DNA of 64,000 nucleotides. Origin: Parafrankia sp. EUN1f (GTDB lineage: Bacteria; Actinomycetota; Actinomycetes; Frankiales; Frankiaceae). The stretch is taken from assembly GCF_000177675.1 (NCBI RefSeq), contig NZ_ADGX01000014.1:1-64000 (forward strand), given 5' to 3'. Both the position numbers and the translations under genes were made by a program. The notes below the pieces were generated by a model. The model was not told the DNA's origin and searched no databases. It worked only from the letters and a program-made list of their open reading frames with translations. Shown here piece after piece: positions 16,996 through 27,024 of the stretch; within the stretch, counting starts at the first letter, position 1, and each line of letters begins with the position of its first letter.

Positions 16996-18201
16996 GTGAG
17001 CCTTGTTGATGCCGACGGTGAGTCCCCGGCGGGTCCGGCCCGCGTGGCTGACGGCGAGATCCGCGCCCTGCTGGATCGCGCGGCCGACGGCGGGCGGATC
17101 TCGCCGGAAGAGGCGTTGCTGCTTTACACGTCCGCGCCGCTGCACGCGCTCGGCCTGGCCGCCGACACCGTGCGCCGCCGCCGGTTCCCCGACGGGATCG
17201 CGACCTACATCATCGACCGGAACATCAACTACACGAACGTCTGCGTGACCGCCTGCCGGTTCTGCGCCTTCTACCGGGCGCCGAAGCACGCCGAGGGCTG
17301 GGTGCGCGAGCTGGACGACATCGTGGCCAAGTGCGGTGAGGCCGTCGAACTCGGGGCGACGCAGATCATGCTCCAGGGCGGCCACCATCCCGAGTTCGGG
17401 ATCGAGTGGTACGAGCGGACGTTCGCCGGCATCAAGGCGGCGTATCCGCAGCTGGCACTGCACTCGCTCGGGGCCAGCGAGGTCGTCCACATCGCCCGGA
17501 CGTCCGGCCTGGAGCACGCGGAGGTCATCACCAGGCTGCGTGACGCCGGGCTGGACAGTTTCGCCGGTGCCGGTGCCGAGATCCTCACCGAGCGGCCGCG
17601 GCACGCGATCGCCCCGCTCAAGGAGCCGGGTCATGTCTGGCTGTCGGTGATGGAGACGGCGCACGGCCTCGGCCTGGAGTCGACGGCGACGTTCATGATG
17701 GGCACCGGCGAGACGAACGCCGAGCGCATCGAGCACATGCGGATGATCCGGGACGTCCAGGACCGTACCGGTGGTTTCCGGTCGTTCATCCCGTGGACGT
17801 ACCAGCCGGAGAACAACCACCTGGGCGGTCGGACGCAGGCGACCACCCTCGAGTACCTGCGGCTGGTGGCCGTCGCGCGGCTGTTCTTCGACAACGTCGC
17901 GCACCTGCAGGGCTCGTGGCTGACGACCGGCAAGGAGGTCGGGCAGCTCACCCTGCACATGGGCGCCGACGATCTCGGCTCGGTCATGCTGGAGGAGAAC
18001 GTCGTCTCCTCCGCCGGTGCCCGGCACCGGACCAACCGCGCCGAGCTGATCCACCTGATCCGCTCGGCGGGGCGGATTCCGGCCCAGCGGGACACCCTCT
18101 ACCGGCACCTCGTCGTGCACAGCGACCCGGCGTTGGACCCGGTCGACGACCGGGTGGCCTCCCACTTCTCGTCGACGGCCCTGCCGCTGGTGGCGAGCTG
18201 A
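16996..18201 (+). CDS. mqnC: Cyclic dehypoxanthinyl futalosine synthase MqnC (radical SAM)
   Basis: MqnC uses radical SAM chemistry to cyclise dehypoxanthinyl futalosine, building the second ring of the naphthoquinone. The CX3CX2C motif CVTACRFCAF is at residues 83-90, followed by YRAPKHAEGW, which separates it from MqnE. IMLQGGHHPEFGIEWYE and FAGAGAEIL are further family segments. Length 401 aa is normal. The GTG at 16996 gives a 25-residue leader before the conserved ALLDRAADGGRIS. Downstream come a deaminase-like gene and menG, so this is a second menaquinone cluster. Confidence 0.95.
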   Translation: MSLVDADGESPAGPARVADGEIRALLDRAADGGRISPEEALLLYTSAPLHALGLAADTVRRRRFPDGIATYIIDRNINYTNVCVTACRFCAFYRAPKHAEGWVRELDDIVAKCGEAVELGATQIMLQGGHHPEFGIEWYERTFAGIKAAYPQLALHSLGASEVVHIARTSGLEHAEVITRLRDAGLDSFAGAGAEILTERPRHAIAPLKEPGHVWLSVMETAHGLGLESTATFMMGTGETNAERIEHMRMIRDVQDRTGGFRSFIPWTYQPENNHLGGRTQATTLEYLRLVAVARLFFDNVAHLQGSWLTTGKEVGQLTLHMGADDLGSVMLEENVVSSAGARHRTNRAELIHLIRSAGRIPAQRDTLYRHLVVHSDPALDPVDDRVASHFSSTALPLVAS

Positions 18202-18275
18202 CCCCCGAGCGGGCCGCCGCGGCGGCCTCTGGGCCTGCGGCGTCCGCGTACGGGTCGGCGTCCGAGGTCGGGTCG

Positions 18276-19514
18276 GTGTCCGAGACCGGGCCGAAGATCG
18301 AGTTGCACGTCCACCTGGAGGGGACGGTGCGGCCTGAGATGCTGCTCGCGATGGGCCGCCGCAACAACGAGGCGCTGCCGGCCCGCACCGTCGAGGGCAT
18401 CGCCGAGCTTTACCGGTTCCGGGACTTCGACCACTTCATCAAGGTCTGGGTCCTCACCACCCACGTCATGCGGACGGCCGACGACTTCCGGGAGGTCGTC
18501 GTCGACTACGCCCGCCGCGCGGCCGAGCAGGGCGCCGTGTACCTGGAGGGGATCTTCTCCCCCTGGTACCGGGTGCACCGGGGCGTGCCGTGGGAGGAGA
18601 TCTTCACCGGCTACGCGGACGGCGCGTGCGAGGCACGCGAGCGGTTCGGGGTCGAGGTGCGGCTAACCCCCGACATCGACCGGGTGCTCCCCCCGGAGGC
18701 CGCGATGGACGTCGTGCGCTGGTCGTCGCGGTTCGTCGACCGCGGTGTCGTCGGGATCGGCCTCGGCGGCCCCGAGGTGGGCTATCCGCCGGAGCCGTAC
18801 GCGCCGGTCTTCGCCGCCGCCGCCGACGCGGGGCTCGCCGCCGTCCCGCACGCGGGGGAGACTGCCGGGGCGGAGTCGGTGCGTGGCGCGCTGCACGCGC
18901 TGGGCGCACGGCGGATCCGCCACGGCGTGCGCGCGCTGGAGGACCCCGACCTGGTCGCGGAGCTCGTCGAGCGGAACATCGTGCTGGACGTCTGCCCGGT
19001 GTCGAACCTGCGCACCGGCGTCGTGCGCGACCTGGCCGACCATCCGCTGCCCGCGCTGGTCGCGGCCGGACTGCGCTGCTCGCTGGCGACGGACGACCCC
19101 GCGATGTTCGGCACCGACCTCGAACGGGAGTACGCGATCGCCGCGGGCCTCGGGGTGTCGCTGCGGGAGGTGTTCGCCGCCGGGCTGGCCGGTGCGCTCT
19201 GTGACGAGGGCACCCGGGTGAGGCTGGCGGCGGCCGCCGCGCGTACCGACTGGGACCGGGTGCAGGCCGCGGCAGCCGCCGCCAGCGCCGCGGCGATCGC
19301 CGGCAGCCCCGTGGTATCCGGCAGCGTCCGCGACGGCGGCCGTGGCAGCGACGGCGGCCGTGGCAGCGACGGCGGCTGTGGCAGCGACGGCGGCTGTGGC
19401 AGCGACGGCGGCCGTGACGGCGGAGCCGACCGTGGCAGCGGCAGCGGCATCGCGGTGGCGGTCGACCGGACCGGGGTAGAGCAGGCACCGTCGATGGCGA
19501 GCACAGAGGGATGA
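18276..19514 (+). CDS. Adenosine-deaminase family protein, probable aminofutalosine deaminase
   Basis: The zinc site of the adenosine deaminase fold is complete: His11 and His13 in ELHVHLEGT, His192 in PHAGE and Asp273-Asp274 in LATDDP, with RIRHGVRA between them. Actinobacterial relatives in menaquinone clusters deaminate 6-amino-6-deoxyfutalosine to futalosine, and the position between mqnC and menG supports that role. Plain adenosine deaminase is the alternative. GTG 18276 places HVH ten residues from the start, as usual. The C-terminal 75 residues are Ala-rich, then Gly/Ser/Asp-rich tandem repeats, outside the catalytic fold. Confidence 0.83.
   Translation: MSETGPKIELHVHLEGTVRPEMLLAMGRRNNEALPARTVEGIAELYRFRDFDHFIKVWVLTTHVMRTADDFREVVVDYARRAAEQGAVYLEGIFSPWYRVHRGVPWEEIFTGYADGACEARERFGVEVRLTPDIDRVLPPEAAMDVVRWSSRFVDRGVVGIGLGGPEVGYPPEPYAPVFAAAADAGLAAVPHAGETAGAESVRGALHALGARRIRHGVRALEDPDLVAELVERNIVLDVCPVSNLRTGVVRDLADHPLPALVAAGLRCSLATDDPAMFGTDLEREYAIAAGLGVSLREVFAAGLAGALCDEGTRVRLAAAAARTDWDRVQAAAAAASAAAIAGSPVVSGSVRDGGRGSDGGRGSDGGCGSDGGCGSDGGRDGGADRGSGSGIAVAVDRTGVEQAPSMASTEG
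19335..19406 (+). repeat. 18-nt tandem repeats in the deaminase tail
   Basis: Four 18-nt units of the type ggcggccgtggcagcgac encode GG(R/C)GSD, followed by degenerate partial units. Two of the units create cysteines in an otherwise disordered tail. The frame is kept. Confidence 0.93.
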
Positions 19515-19518
19515 ACCA

Positions 19519-20304
19519 GTGAGCCGAGCGGGACTGGACAAGAAGCCCGACCAGGTCGCCGCGATGTTCGACCAGGTCGCACGGCGTTACGACCTGACGA
19601 ACGCGGTGCTGTCGGCCGGCCTTGACCGAACCTGGCGGACGGCCACCGCGCGGGCGCTGGATCTGGCCCCCGGTCTGCGTGTCCTCGACGTCGCGGCCGG
19701 CACCGCCACGTCGTCGCGGGCGTTCGCGGACTCCGGTTCGGACGTGGTGGCCTGCGACTTCTCCCTCGGGATGCTGGCGGAGGGCCGTCGGCGCCTCGCC
19801 GACCGCGCGCGGTCGGCCGCCACGGCCGCGACCACGACGGCCTCGGGCACAGGCGCCGGCGCGGGCGGTCCGGTCGGCGGCCGGGTGCTGCTCACGGCGG
19901 GTGACGGTCTGCGGCTGCCCTTCGCCGACGAGTCGTTCGACCGGGTGACCATCTCGTTCGGGCTGCGTAACGTCGCCTCCGTCGACGTCTGCCTCGGCGA
20001 GCTGCTGCGCGTCACCCGGCCGGGCGGTGTGCTGGCGGTCTGCGAGTTCAGCCGGCCGGTGTGGCGGCCGGTGCGCACGGTGTACATGGAGTACCTGATG
20101 CGCGCCCTGCCCGCGGTGGCGCGGGCGGTCAGCAGCAACCCCGACTCTTATGTGTACCTCGCCGAGTCCATCCGGGCCTGGCCCGGGCAGGCGGAGCTGG
20201 CGGAGCTCGTCCGCTCGGCGGGCTGGACGAGGGTGAACTGGCGCAACCTCAGCGGCGGCATCGTCGCCGTGCACCGGGCGGTGCGGCCCGGCGGGCAGGA
20301 CTGA
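19519..20304 (+). CDS. menG: Demethylmenaquinone methyltransferase (UbiE/MenG)
   Basis: This SAM-dependent methyltransferase makes menaquinone from demethylmenaquinone, the last ring step. The first UbiE signature, [20 protein letters not shown] motif I ([12 protein letters not shown]), [13 protein letters not shown] and the second signature region [17 protein letters not shown] are all present, with ISFGLRNV between. An Ala/Thr/Gly-rich insert occurs near residues 95-120. The GTG start follows the deaminase gene by 4 nt, so the two are probably co-transcribed with mqnC. Length 261 aa is slightly above normal because of the insert. Confidence 0.93.
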   Translation: MSRAGLDKKPDQVAAMFDQVARRYDLTNAVLSAGLDRTWRTATARALDLAPGLRVLDVAAGTATSSRAFADSGSDVVACDFSLGMLAEGRRRLADRARSAATAATTTASGTGAGAGGPVGGRVLLTAGDGLRLPFADESFDRVTISFGLRNVASVDVCLGELLRVTRPGGVLAVCEFSRPVWRPVRTVYMEYLMRALPAVARAVSSNPDSYVYLAESIRAWPGQAELAELVRSAGWTRVNWRNLSGGIVAVHRAVRPGGQD

Positions 20305-20351
20305 CCAGGCACCCCTCGCGACCTGCCGGACCGGTCTGGGCTCGTCGCTCG

Positions 20352-20563
20352 TCCGAAGAGCTGAGGACCTTCGTCGTCCCGGCGCCCGGCGCGGAATCCC
20401 GAGCTTCGGGCTCCGCTGTCCCCGAGCAAGAAGCTCCGCTGCCCCCTGTCCCTGAGCAAGAAGCTCTGCTGTCCCCGAGTAAAGAGTGAGGATTTTGGCT
20501 GTTGCAGCGACCGAAATCCGTACTTCTTGCGGATCGTCTATTGACTCCGCGTCCGTTTTTGTC
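20352..20563 (-). repeat. Family II repeat, long copy 3 (minus orientation)
   Basis: Read on the minus strand, this 212-nt block aligns with 41587-41757. Shared stretches include gacgatccgcaaga, ggatttcggt, aatcctc, gctcgggattccgcg and tcagc-cttcg. It fills most of the space between menG and the dienelactone hydrolase gene. The middle contains about three diverged copies of a gctccgctgtccccgagcaagaa-like unit that the other copy lacks. It may be a non-autonomous mobile or structured RNA element. Confidence 0.8.
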
Positions 20564-20767
20564 CGCGTTTGCGTGAATTGCGCTGCATGGCGGCGCGGGA
20601 TCAGCGGGATTTCCCGATGGGTTGCCGTGCGCGGGTAGGCACGGACCGCCAGCGGCGGCTCGGCCGGCAGCCGGACTGGACGGGCTGACTGGGTCGGGAC
20701 TGGACGGGCTGACTGGGCTGGGACTGGGCCGGGCAGGACTGGCTGGCTGGCTGGCGTGGACGCGAGG

Positions 20768-21483
20768 CTACCGGGGGACGTGGGCCTCGAGCCAGGCGAG
20801 AGTGCGGGCCCAGGCATCGTGGGCGGCCGCGGCGTCGTAGGAGTCCGGTCGGGCGTCGTTGTGGAACGAGTGGCCGACCCCGGGGTAGAGCACGATCTCC
20901 GTGTCGACGTCGGCGAGGGAGACCGCCATCCGCAGGTGCTCCACCTGCTCGACCGGTGTCGACGGGTCGAGGTCGCCGTACAGGCCCAGCCAGGGGCTCT
21001 GCAGGCTGGTGGCGACCTCGAGCTGAGAGGGCTCCCCGAAGCGCCCGTCCTCGATCCCGCCCCCGTAGAACGTGACCGCCGCCGCGAGCGGGCGGTGGAC
21101 CGCGGCGTGGAAGGCGAGGCTGCCGCCCATGCAGAATCCGACGACCGCGCTTCGGTCGATCGGTGTTCCCGACTCGGCGAGGACCATCAGCCCGGAGTCC
21201 AGGTCGTCGAGGATGTCGTCACCGGCCAGCCGCCCGCGCAGCGCGAGCGCCGCTCCGGCGTCCGAGTGGTCGAACACGGGCGATCCCTGCCGGTGGTAGA
21301 GGTCCGGGGCGACGGCCCGCCAGCCGGCGTCCGCGAACCTGCGGCACACGTCGGTGATGTGGTCGGTGAGACCGAACACCTCGTGCAGGATGAGCACTCC
21401 GCCGCGGACGGTACGCCCGGGTTCCGCGATGAAGGCGGGGTGGGGCCGTCCGCCGTGGTGAGGACGACTGTTTCTGATGTCAT
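20768..21483 (-). pseudogene. Dienelactone hydrolase family protein, apparent frameshift
   Basis: An alpha/beta hydrolase of the dienelactone hydrolase family is readable in two frames. The start at 21483 gives MTSETVVLTTADGPTP, but the conserved continuation AFIAEPG...GVLILHEVFGLTDH is in the next frame. The break falls in the GGGG runs at 21437-21445, where one base appears to be missing. The catalytic Cys (GFCMGG), Asp (LDPSTP) and His (VGHSFH) all lie downstream in one intact frame. It could be a real lesion or a sequence error. The alternative of an unshifted start at 21598 would give an unlikely N-terminus. The natural substrate is unknown. Confidence 0.75.
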
Positions 21484-22033
21484 GACCGCGTCGCTCTCGG
21501 AGGTCGGTGGGGCCTGTCGATCCGTGCCGGAGATGATCGGCGGGCTCCGGGTCAGTGGGGGCGTCGGTCCGTGAGCGCGCGGGCCAGCGCGGGGTCATCC
21601 AGCTTTCGGGAACTACCCGGTTCGGATGGTCATGTCACCTCCTGGGCCGGGCCGGGCCCCGTCGGGCCCCCTCTGGCGGCGTCGGGTCGCTCGGGTCGGG
21701 CCCTGTCTGGTCGTATCGCCTCGCTCGCGTCGGCCCTGTCCGGCCGTGTCGGCCCGCTCGGGTCGGGTGCTGTCGGGCGGGTCGGTCCGTCGCCGGTCTG
21801 GCCCGGACGGGCCAGAACGAAGGTGCCATCGGTTGCCGGGCTGTAGCGCTGTGTCGTCGCCCTGGGGTGTCGGTTGACTGTTCTTCTTTTCTGGAGGTCC
21901 TGGTTGGTGCCTCAGGGCCGGCCAAGGCCTACACTTCGGCGTGGCGCTCGTGAAGAATTTCACGAGCGCGCAAGCAGGGGATCTGGAACAAGGCCGGCGA
22001 TCGGCCGACAGGCGTGGGAATCCGGAGCAGCGT
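21484..22033. other. Intergenic region upstream of the flavoprotein reductase gene
   Basis: About 550 nt. The segment 21640-21790 is a GC-rich stretch of degenerate repeats (tcgggtcgggcc, cggccgtgtcgg) that leaves frames open on several strands without protein-like content. The last 110 nt contain a perfect hairpin at 21944-21969. Confidence 0.5.
21944..21969. promoter_or_regulatory. Perfect 11-bp inverted repeat upstream of the reductase gene
   Basis: GCGCTCGTGAA-GAAT-TTCACGAGCGC is a perfect inverted repeat with a 4-nt spacer, 65 nt before the chosen start. A TACACT hexamer at 21929-21934 could be a -10 box, which would put the palindrome just after the transcription start. It could be a repressor operator or a 5' RNA hairpin. 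Confidence 0.6.
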
Positions 22034-23344
22034 GTGACCACAGGGATGGCGAAACGAGACGGCGCCCGAACGGACGACCGCCGCGACGCCGACGTCATCG
22101 TGGTGGGCGCGGGGCCCGGCGGGTCGGCGGCGGCCTACCACCTGGCCCGCACCGGCCTCGATGTGCTGCTGCTGGAGAAGAGCACCTTCCCGCGTGAGAA
22201 GGTCTGCGGTGACGGGCTGACCCCCCGTGCCGTGCGCAGCCTCGTCGAGATGGGGATCGACACCTCCACCGAGGCCGGCTGGCTGCGGAACAAGGGGCTG
22301 CGCATCGTCGGTGGCGGGGTGCGGCTCGAGCTGCCGTGGCCGGAGCTCGCGAGCTGGCCCGACTACGGGCTCGTCCGGCCCCGCGCGGACTTCGACGAGA
22401 TGCTCGCGCGACACGCCGTGAAGGCCGGGGCGCGGTTGCGGGAGGCGACGTCGGTGACCGGCCCGCTGCGCGACGAGCGCACGGGGCGGGTGATCGGGGT
22501 GACCGCCCGGTCGGGGGTGGACCGGGCGCCGGTGAACTTCCACGCGCCGGTCGTCGTCGCGGCGGACGGGAACAGCGCGCGTATCGCGCTCGCGCTCGGG
22601 ATTCGCCGGCGGGAGGACCGACCGCTCGGCGTGGCGGTGCGCCGCTACTACCGCAGCCCGCGTACCAACGACGACTTCCTGGAGTCCCATCTCGAGCTGT
22701 GGGAGGGCAAGCCGAGGGAGAGCCGGCTCCTTCCCGGATACGGCTGGATCTTCGGTATGGGTGACGGCACCAGCAATGTCGGCCTGGGCATGCTGAACAC
22801 CGCGACGGCCTTCCAGAACACCGACTACCGGGACCTGCTGGGGCGATGGCTGTCGCCGCTGCCGGCGGAGTGGGGATTCGGCGAGGAGAACGCGCTCGGG
22901 CCGGTGCGCGGGAGTGCCCTGCCGATGGCGTTCAACCGCACCCCGCACTACCAGGACGGTGTTCTGCTCGTCGGTGACGCCGGCGGGATGGTGAACCCGT
23001 TCAACGGTGAGGGCATCGCCTATGCGATGGAGTCGGGCCGCATTGCGGCGGAGACGATCGTGCTCGCGCTCGCCCGGCACTCGGGGCCGGCCCGTGAGCG
23101 GGCGCTGGCCCGTTATCCGGAGATCATCCGGGAGACCTATGGGGGCTATTACACCCTGGGTCGCTTCTTTGTACAGCTCATCGGGAATCCAACCGTGATG
23201 GGCCTCGGTACCCGGTACGGACTGCCTCGGCCGACGCTGATGCGCTTCGTCCTGAAGATCATGGCTAATCTCACCGATCCGCAGGGAGGTGATGCCGCCG
23301 ACCGACTGATCAACGCACTTACCCGGCTGACTCCCGCATCCTGA
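22034..23344 (+). CDS. Geranylgeranyl reductase family flavoprotein (MenJ-like)
   Basis: This FAD-dependent reductase has the N-terminal dinucleotide motif DVIVVGAGPGGSAAAYHLA. The conserved FPREKVCGDGLTPRAV follows, then the second FAD site LLVGDAGGMVNPFNGEGIAYAMESG. The family saturates isoprenoid chains; mycobacterial MenJ acts on the menaquinone side chain. Position between menG and nuoA suggests the same here, though other prenyl lipids are possible. GTG 22034 has GGAG seven bases upstream. ATG 22046 is an alternative, and a start at 21941 would run through a perfect hairpin. Length 436 aa is typical. Confidence 0.87.
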   Translation: MTTGMAKRDGARTDDRRDADVIVVGAGPGGSAAAYHLARTGLDVLLLEKSTFPREKVCGDGLTPRAVRSLVEMGIDTSTEAGWLRNKGLRIVGGGVRLELPWPELASWPDYGLVRPRADFDEMLARHAVKAGARLREATSVTGPLRDERTGRVIGVTARSGVDRAPVNFHAPVVVAADGNSARIALALGIRRREDRPLGVAVRRYYRSPRTNDDFLESHLELWEGKPRESRLLPGYGWIFGMGDGTSNVGLGMLNTATAFQNTDYRDLLGRWLSPLPAEWGFGEENALGPVRGSALPMAFNRTPHYQDGVLLVGDAGGMVNPFNGEGIAYAMESGRIAAETIVLALARHSGPARERALARYPEIIRETYGGYYTLGRFFVQLIGNPTVMGLGTRYGLPRPTLMRFVLKIMANLTDPQGGDAADRLINALTRLTPAS

Positions 23345-23672
23345 CTGCCGCCTCCGACGTCCGCCCACCGGCCCGCGACCCTCGACCCGGTCGAGTGAAG
23401 CGGATTTTCGTCCGGCCCGCGGGCTACGGACGGAAGAGTGTTTCGGCCGCGATCCGTCCGTGCTCGGGCGGGTGTCGCGGCGCTGGTCGGGAGAACAATC
23501 CCGGTGCGACCGGGAAAAGAGAGGTCGCGTAGGCTGCACCCGCACTCACGCCGCTGGCCGGGGTGGGAGCGTGAAGTACCGGTTGGCCCGGGAGGGGCGC
23601 GTTACGGCGACCGCGCCCGGCGAACCGCCACCAAGACGTCCGCACCAAACATTCGAAGGAGAGGAGTTCGGC

Positions 23673-24035
23673 ATGCTTGACAGTTATGTGCCGATCCTCG
23701 TTCTGCTCGCGATCGCGATGCTGTTCGCGGTTGGTTCCGTGGTGGTGAGCACCCTGGTCGGCCCGAAACGGTTCAACCGTGCCAAGGTCGACATCTACGA
23801 GTGCGGTATCGAACCCGAGCCGGTGCCGGCCGGGCCGCACCGGTTCCCGGTGAAGTACTACATCACCGCGATGCTCTTCATCGTCTTCGACATCGAGATC
23901 ATCTTCCTGTTCCCGTGGGCCGTCGCGTTCGACAGTCTCGCGGTCTTCGGTCTCGGCGCGATGGTGTCGTTCATGGCGACGATCTTCGTCGCCTACGCCT
24001 ACATGTGGCGCCGGGGGGGTCTGGAATGGGACTAG
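23673..24035 (+). CDS. nuoA: NADH-quinone oxidoreductase subunit A
   Basis: NuoA is a small membrane subunit of respiratory Complex I at the junction of the membrane and peripheral arms. It has three hydrophobic helices and the conserved loop YECGIEP followed by [19 protein letters not shown]. The 120-aa length is standard. GGAGAGGAG lies just upstream of the ATG. It opens the 14-gene nuo operon and overlaps nuoB by 10 nt. The preceding 330 nt after the reductase gene hold no other gene and should contain the operon promoter. Confidence 0.96.
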   Translation: MLDSYVPILVLLAIAMLFAVGSVVVSTLVGPKRFNRAKVDIYECGIEPEPVPAGPHRFPVKYYITAMLFIVFDIEIIFLFPWAVAFDSLAVFGLGAMVSFMATIFVAYAYMWRRGGLEWD

Positions 24036-24820
24036 AAGAGAAGCTTCCCGGTGGAGTGCTGCTGACCACCGTCGAGATGCTGGCCAACTGGTCACGACGC
24101 TCGTCGCTGTGGCCGGCCACCTTCGGCCTGGCCTGCTGTGCCATCGAGATGATGTCGACCGGTGCCGGTCGGTACGACCTGTCCCGCTTCGGGATGGAGG
24201 TCTTCCGGGCCAGCCCCCGCCAGGCCGACCTCATGATCGTGGCCGGCCGGGTCAGCCAGAAGATGGCCCCGGTGCTGCGCCAGATCTACGACCAGATGCC
24301 CGAGCCCAAGTGGGTGCTGTCGATGGGTGTCTGCGCGAGCAGCGGCGGGATGTTCAACAACTACGCGATCGTGCAGGGCGTCGACCACATCGTGCCGGTC
24401 GACATGTACCTGCCCGGGTGCCCGCCGCGTCCCGAGATGCTGATGGACGCGATCATCAAGCTGCACGAGAAGATCCTCGCCGGGTCGGTCGCGGGCAAGG
24501 TCGAGCACACGAAGATCGGCTCGGCGCCCTACGCCAAGCCCATCGAGGTCGCTACCGCCCAGGCCGGCCTGCCGGCGGGGGCGCTCGACACCCGCACGCT
24601 GTCGGTCAACGACCGCAAGCGTTTCAGCATCCCCGAGGGCGCACCGGTCCCGGCCGGCCTCGGCGCCGTCGAGCCTTCGCTGGATGCCCGCCGCCCCGCC
24701 GCGATCGCCCCGCCGTCGGTCTTCGGCCGAGGCAAGCGGGTGCCGTTCGACGCGAAGCCGACCGACGAGTCCCGGGCCGGTGGTCCCGGCCCGAGCACGG
24801 AGACCCTGACCGATGACTGA
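24026..24820 (+). CDS. nuoB: NADH-quinone oxidoreductase subunit B
   Basis: NuoB carries the terminal N2 [4Fe-4S] cluster that hands electrons to menaquinone. The tandem cysteines in [10 protein letters not shown], the Cys in [11 protein letters not shown] and the Cys in [10 protein letters not shown] are the ligands. The conserved part ends near residue 165. A tail of about 100 residues rich in Ala, Pro and Gly extends it to 264 aa, well beyond the usual 160-190. It overlaps nuoA by 10 nt and nuoC by 8 nt. Confidence 0.96.
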   Translation: MGLEEKLPGGVLLTTVEMLANWSRRSSLWPATFGLACCAIEMMSTGAGRYDLSRFGMEVFRASPRQADLMIVAGRVSQKMAPVLRQIYDQMPEPKWVLSMGVCASSGGMFNNYAIVQGVDHIVPVDMYLPGCPPRPEMLMDAIIKLHEKILAGSVAGKVEHTKIGSAPYAKPIEVATAQAGLPAGALDTRTLSVNDRKRFSIPEGAPVPAGLGAVEPSLDARRPAAIAPPSVFGRGKRVPFDAKPTDESRAGGPGPSTETLTDD

Positions 24821-25502
24821 GCTGGTTCCGGGCAGCGCCGGAGTGCCGGGGGGCCCGGGCGGCCGTCGCCGGGACGCCTTCGGCGCGCGCGGCAGCGGTG
24901 ACACCTCCGGGTTCGGCGGGCTCGTGCCGCCGGTGCCCAGCCTGGCCTCCAGCGTCAGGCCGTTCGGGGACGACGCCGCGGACTCGGTGTACGACACCCT
25001 GGAGCGGGTCTTCCCCGAGCTGGGTGACGCCGTCGAGCGGGTCGTGTTCGCGTACGGCGAGCTGACGATCCACGTGCGCCGCGAGCGGCTGCTGGATGTA
25101 GCCTGGACGCTGCGCGACGACCCGGGCCTGCGCTTCGAGCTGCTGTCGTCGCTGTCCGGCGTCGACTATCCGGACGACCTCACCGGCCGCCGCCTGCATT
25201 CGGTCGTGCACCTGACCTCGATGACCCACCGCCGCCGGCTGCGCGTCGAGGTCTCGGTGGCCGACGGCGACCCGCACCTGCCGAGCCTGACCCCGGTCTG
25301 GCCGACCGCGGACTGGCACGAGCGCGAGGCCTACGACCTGTTCGGCCTCGTCTACGAGGGCCACCCGGGCCTGGCCCGGATCATGATGCCGGACGACTGG
25401 GTGGGCCACCCGCAGCGCAAGGACTATCCGCTCGGCGGCATCGCCGTCGACTACAAGGGCGCGCAGATCCCGCCCCCTGACACCCGCCGGAGCTACTCGT
25501 GA
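24813..25502 (+). CDS. nuoC: NADH-quinone oxidoreductase subunit C
   Basis: NuoC is a peripheral-arm subunit without cofactors that packs against NuoD near the quinone site. The 30-kDa signature [20 protein letters not shown] and the following [19 protein letters not shown] are present. The first 45 residues are Gly/Pro-rich and variable. It is a separate protein and not fused to NuoD. The gene overlaps nuoB; 124 nt separate it from nuoD. Confidence 0.95.
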   Translation: MTELVPGSAGVPGGPGGRRRDAFGARGSGDTSGFGGLVPPVPSLASSVRPFGDDAADSVYDTLERVFPELGDAVERVVFAYGELTIHVRRERLLDVAWTLRDDPGLRFELLSSLSGVDYPDDLTGRRLHSVVHLTSMTHRRRLRVEVSVADGDPHLPSLTPVWPTADWHEREAYDLFGLVYEGHPGLARIMMPDDWVGHPQRKDYPLGGIAVDYKGAQIPPPDTRRSYS

Positions 25503-25626
25503 CCGGGCTGCCGACCAGGCACCGCCCGGGTTGCACGCCGGAGCGGGTGGAGGCCGGGGCCGCGACTGGTACAGCCGCCCATATCCCGGCTGGCAGGTAC
25601 ACCCGAGCCGACATCCGAGGTTCGCT

Positions 25627-27024
25627 ATGAGCACGCACACCGAGACGCCCGTCGACGCCGCGGGCGGGATGGCACCCGGCGGTCCGGCCGAGCCCGTCAC
25701 CGGGGCGCAGCCCTACGAGGCAGGCTTCACCGAGTCGTCAGCCGGCCGCGTCTACACCGTCACCGGTGGTGACTGGGAGCAGGTCCTGGGCTCCGGCGAG
25801 TCCGACGGCGAGCGCATCACCGTCAACATGGGCCCCCAGCATCCGTCCACGCACGGCGTGCTGCGGCTGGTGCTGGAGATCGAGGGCGAGACGGTCACCG
25901 AGACCCGGATCGTCATCGGCTACCTGCACACCGGCATCGAGAAGAGCTGCGAGTACCGCACCTGGACTCAGGCGGTCACCTTCCTGACCCGGGCGGACTA
26001 CCTGTCCCCGCTGTACAACGAGGCGGCCTACTGCCTGTCGGTGGAGAAGCTGCTCGGCATCACCGACGAGGTCCCCGAGCGGGCGACCGTCATCCGGGTG
26101 CTGGTCATGGAGCTGCAGCGGATCGCCTCGCACCTGGTGTGGCTGGCGACCGGCGGTATGGAGCTCGGCGCCACCACCGGCATGATCTTCGGTTTCCGTG
26201 AGCGGGAGAAGATCCTCGACCTGCTCGAGCTGATCACCGGCCTGCGGATGAACCACGCCTACATCCGCCCCGGCGGCCTCGCCCAGGACATCCCGGACGA
26301 GGCGATCCCGCGGATCCGCGAGTTCCTGGTCGACATGCCGAAGAGGATCCGCGAATACCACGCGCTGCTGACCGGCCAGCCCATCTGGAAGGCGCGGATG
26401 GTCGACGTCAACTTCCTCGACGCGGCCGCCTGCATCGCGCTGGGGACGACCGGCCCGGTGCTGCGTGCCGCCGGCCTGCCGTGGGACCTGCGCAAGACCA
26501 TGCCGTACTGCGGCTACGAGACCTACGACTTCGACGTCCCCACCGCGCTTGAGGGCGACTCCTACGCCCGGTACCTGGTGCGGCTGGAGGAGATGGGCGA
26601 GTCCCTCAAGATCATCGAGCAGTGCCTGGACCGGCTGCGGCCCGGGCCGGTCATGGTCGCCGACAAGAAGATCGCCTGGCCGTCCCAGCTCTCGATCGGC
26701 TCCGACGGCATGGGTAACTCGCTCGACCACATCCGCAAGATCATGGGCACCTCGATGGAGGCCCTGATCCACCACTTCAAGCTCGTCACCGAGGGCTTCC
26801 GGGTGCCGGCCGGCCAGGTCTACACACAGATCGAGTCGCCGCGCGGCGAACTCGGCTACCACGTGGTCAGCGACGGCGGCACCAGGCCGTTCCGCGTCCA
26901 CGTGCGTGACCCAAGCTTCGTCAATCTGCAGGCCGTGCCCGCGATGACGGAGGGCGGGCAGGTGGCCGACGTGATCGTCGGAGTTGCCTCCGTGGACCCG
27001 GTGCTCGGGGGAGTTGACCGCTGA
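25627..27024 (+). CDS. nuoD: NADH-quinone oxidoreductase subunit D
   Basis: NuoD is the 49-kDa-type subunit that forms the quinone-binding cavity with NuoB. Family segments include [40 protein letters not shown] and the C-terminal DPVLGGVDR. Length 465 aa is normal apart from a variable N-terminus of 45 residues. ATG 25627 is preferred over an upstream start at 25531, which would add an Arg/Gly-rich segment. The stop overlaps the ATG of nuoE by one base. Confidence 0.96.
   Translation: MSTHTETPVDAAGGMAPGGPAEPVTGAQPYEAGFTESSAGRVYTVTGGDWEQVLGSGESDGERITVNMGPQHPSTHGVLRLVLEIEGETVTETRIVIGYLHTGIEKSCEYRTWTQAVTFLTRADYLSPLYNEAAYCLSVEKLLGITDEVPERATVIRVLVMELQRIASHLVWLATGGMELGATTGMIFGFREREKILDLLELITGLRMNHAYIRPGGLAQDIPDEAIPRIREFLVDMPKRIREYHALLTGQPIWKARMVDVNFLDAAACIALGTTGPVLRAAGLPWDLRKTMPYCGYETYDFDVPTALEGDSYARYLVRLEEMGESLKIIEQCLDRLRPGPVMVADKKIAWPSQLSIGSDGMGNSLDHIRKIMGTSMEALIHHFKLVTEGFRVPAGQVYTQIESPRGELGYHVVSDGGTRPFRVHVRDPSFVNLQAVPAMTEGGQVADVIVGVASVDPVLGGVDR

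Noticed and set aside
18604-20817. Minus-strand open frame of more than 700 codons across the deaminase, menG and the family II repeat
   Set aside because: Arg/Pro/Ser-rich shadow sequence. Only the part over the repeat resembles anything, namely the other repeat copy.
21555-21953. Possible 132-aa gene upstream of the prenyl-reductase
   Set aside because: Formed by degenerate GC-rich repeats; both strands and several frames are open and no motif is present.
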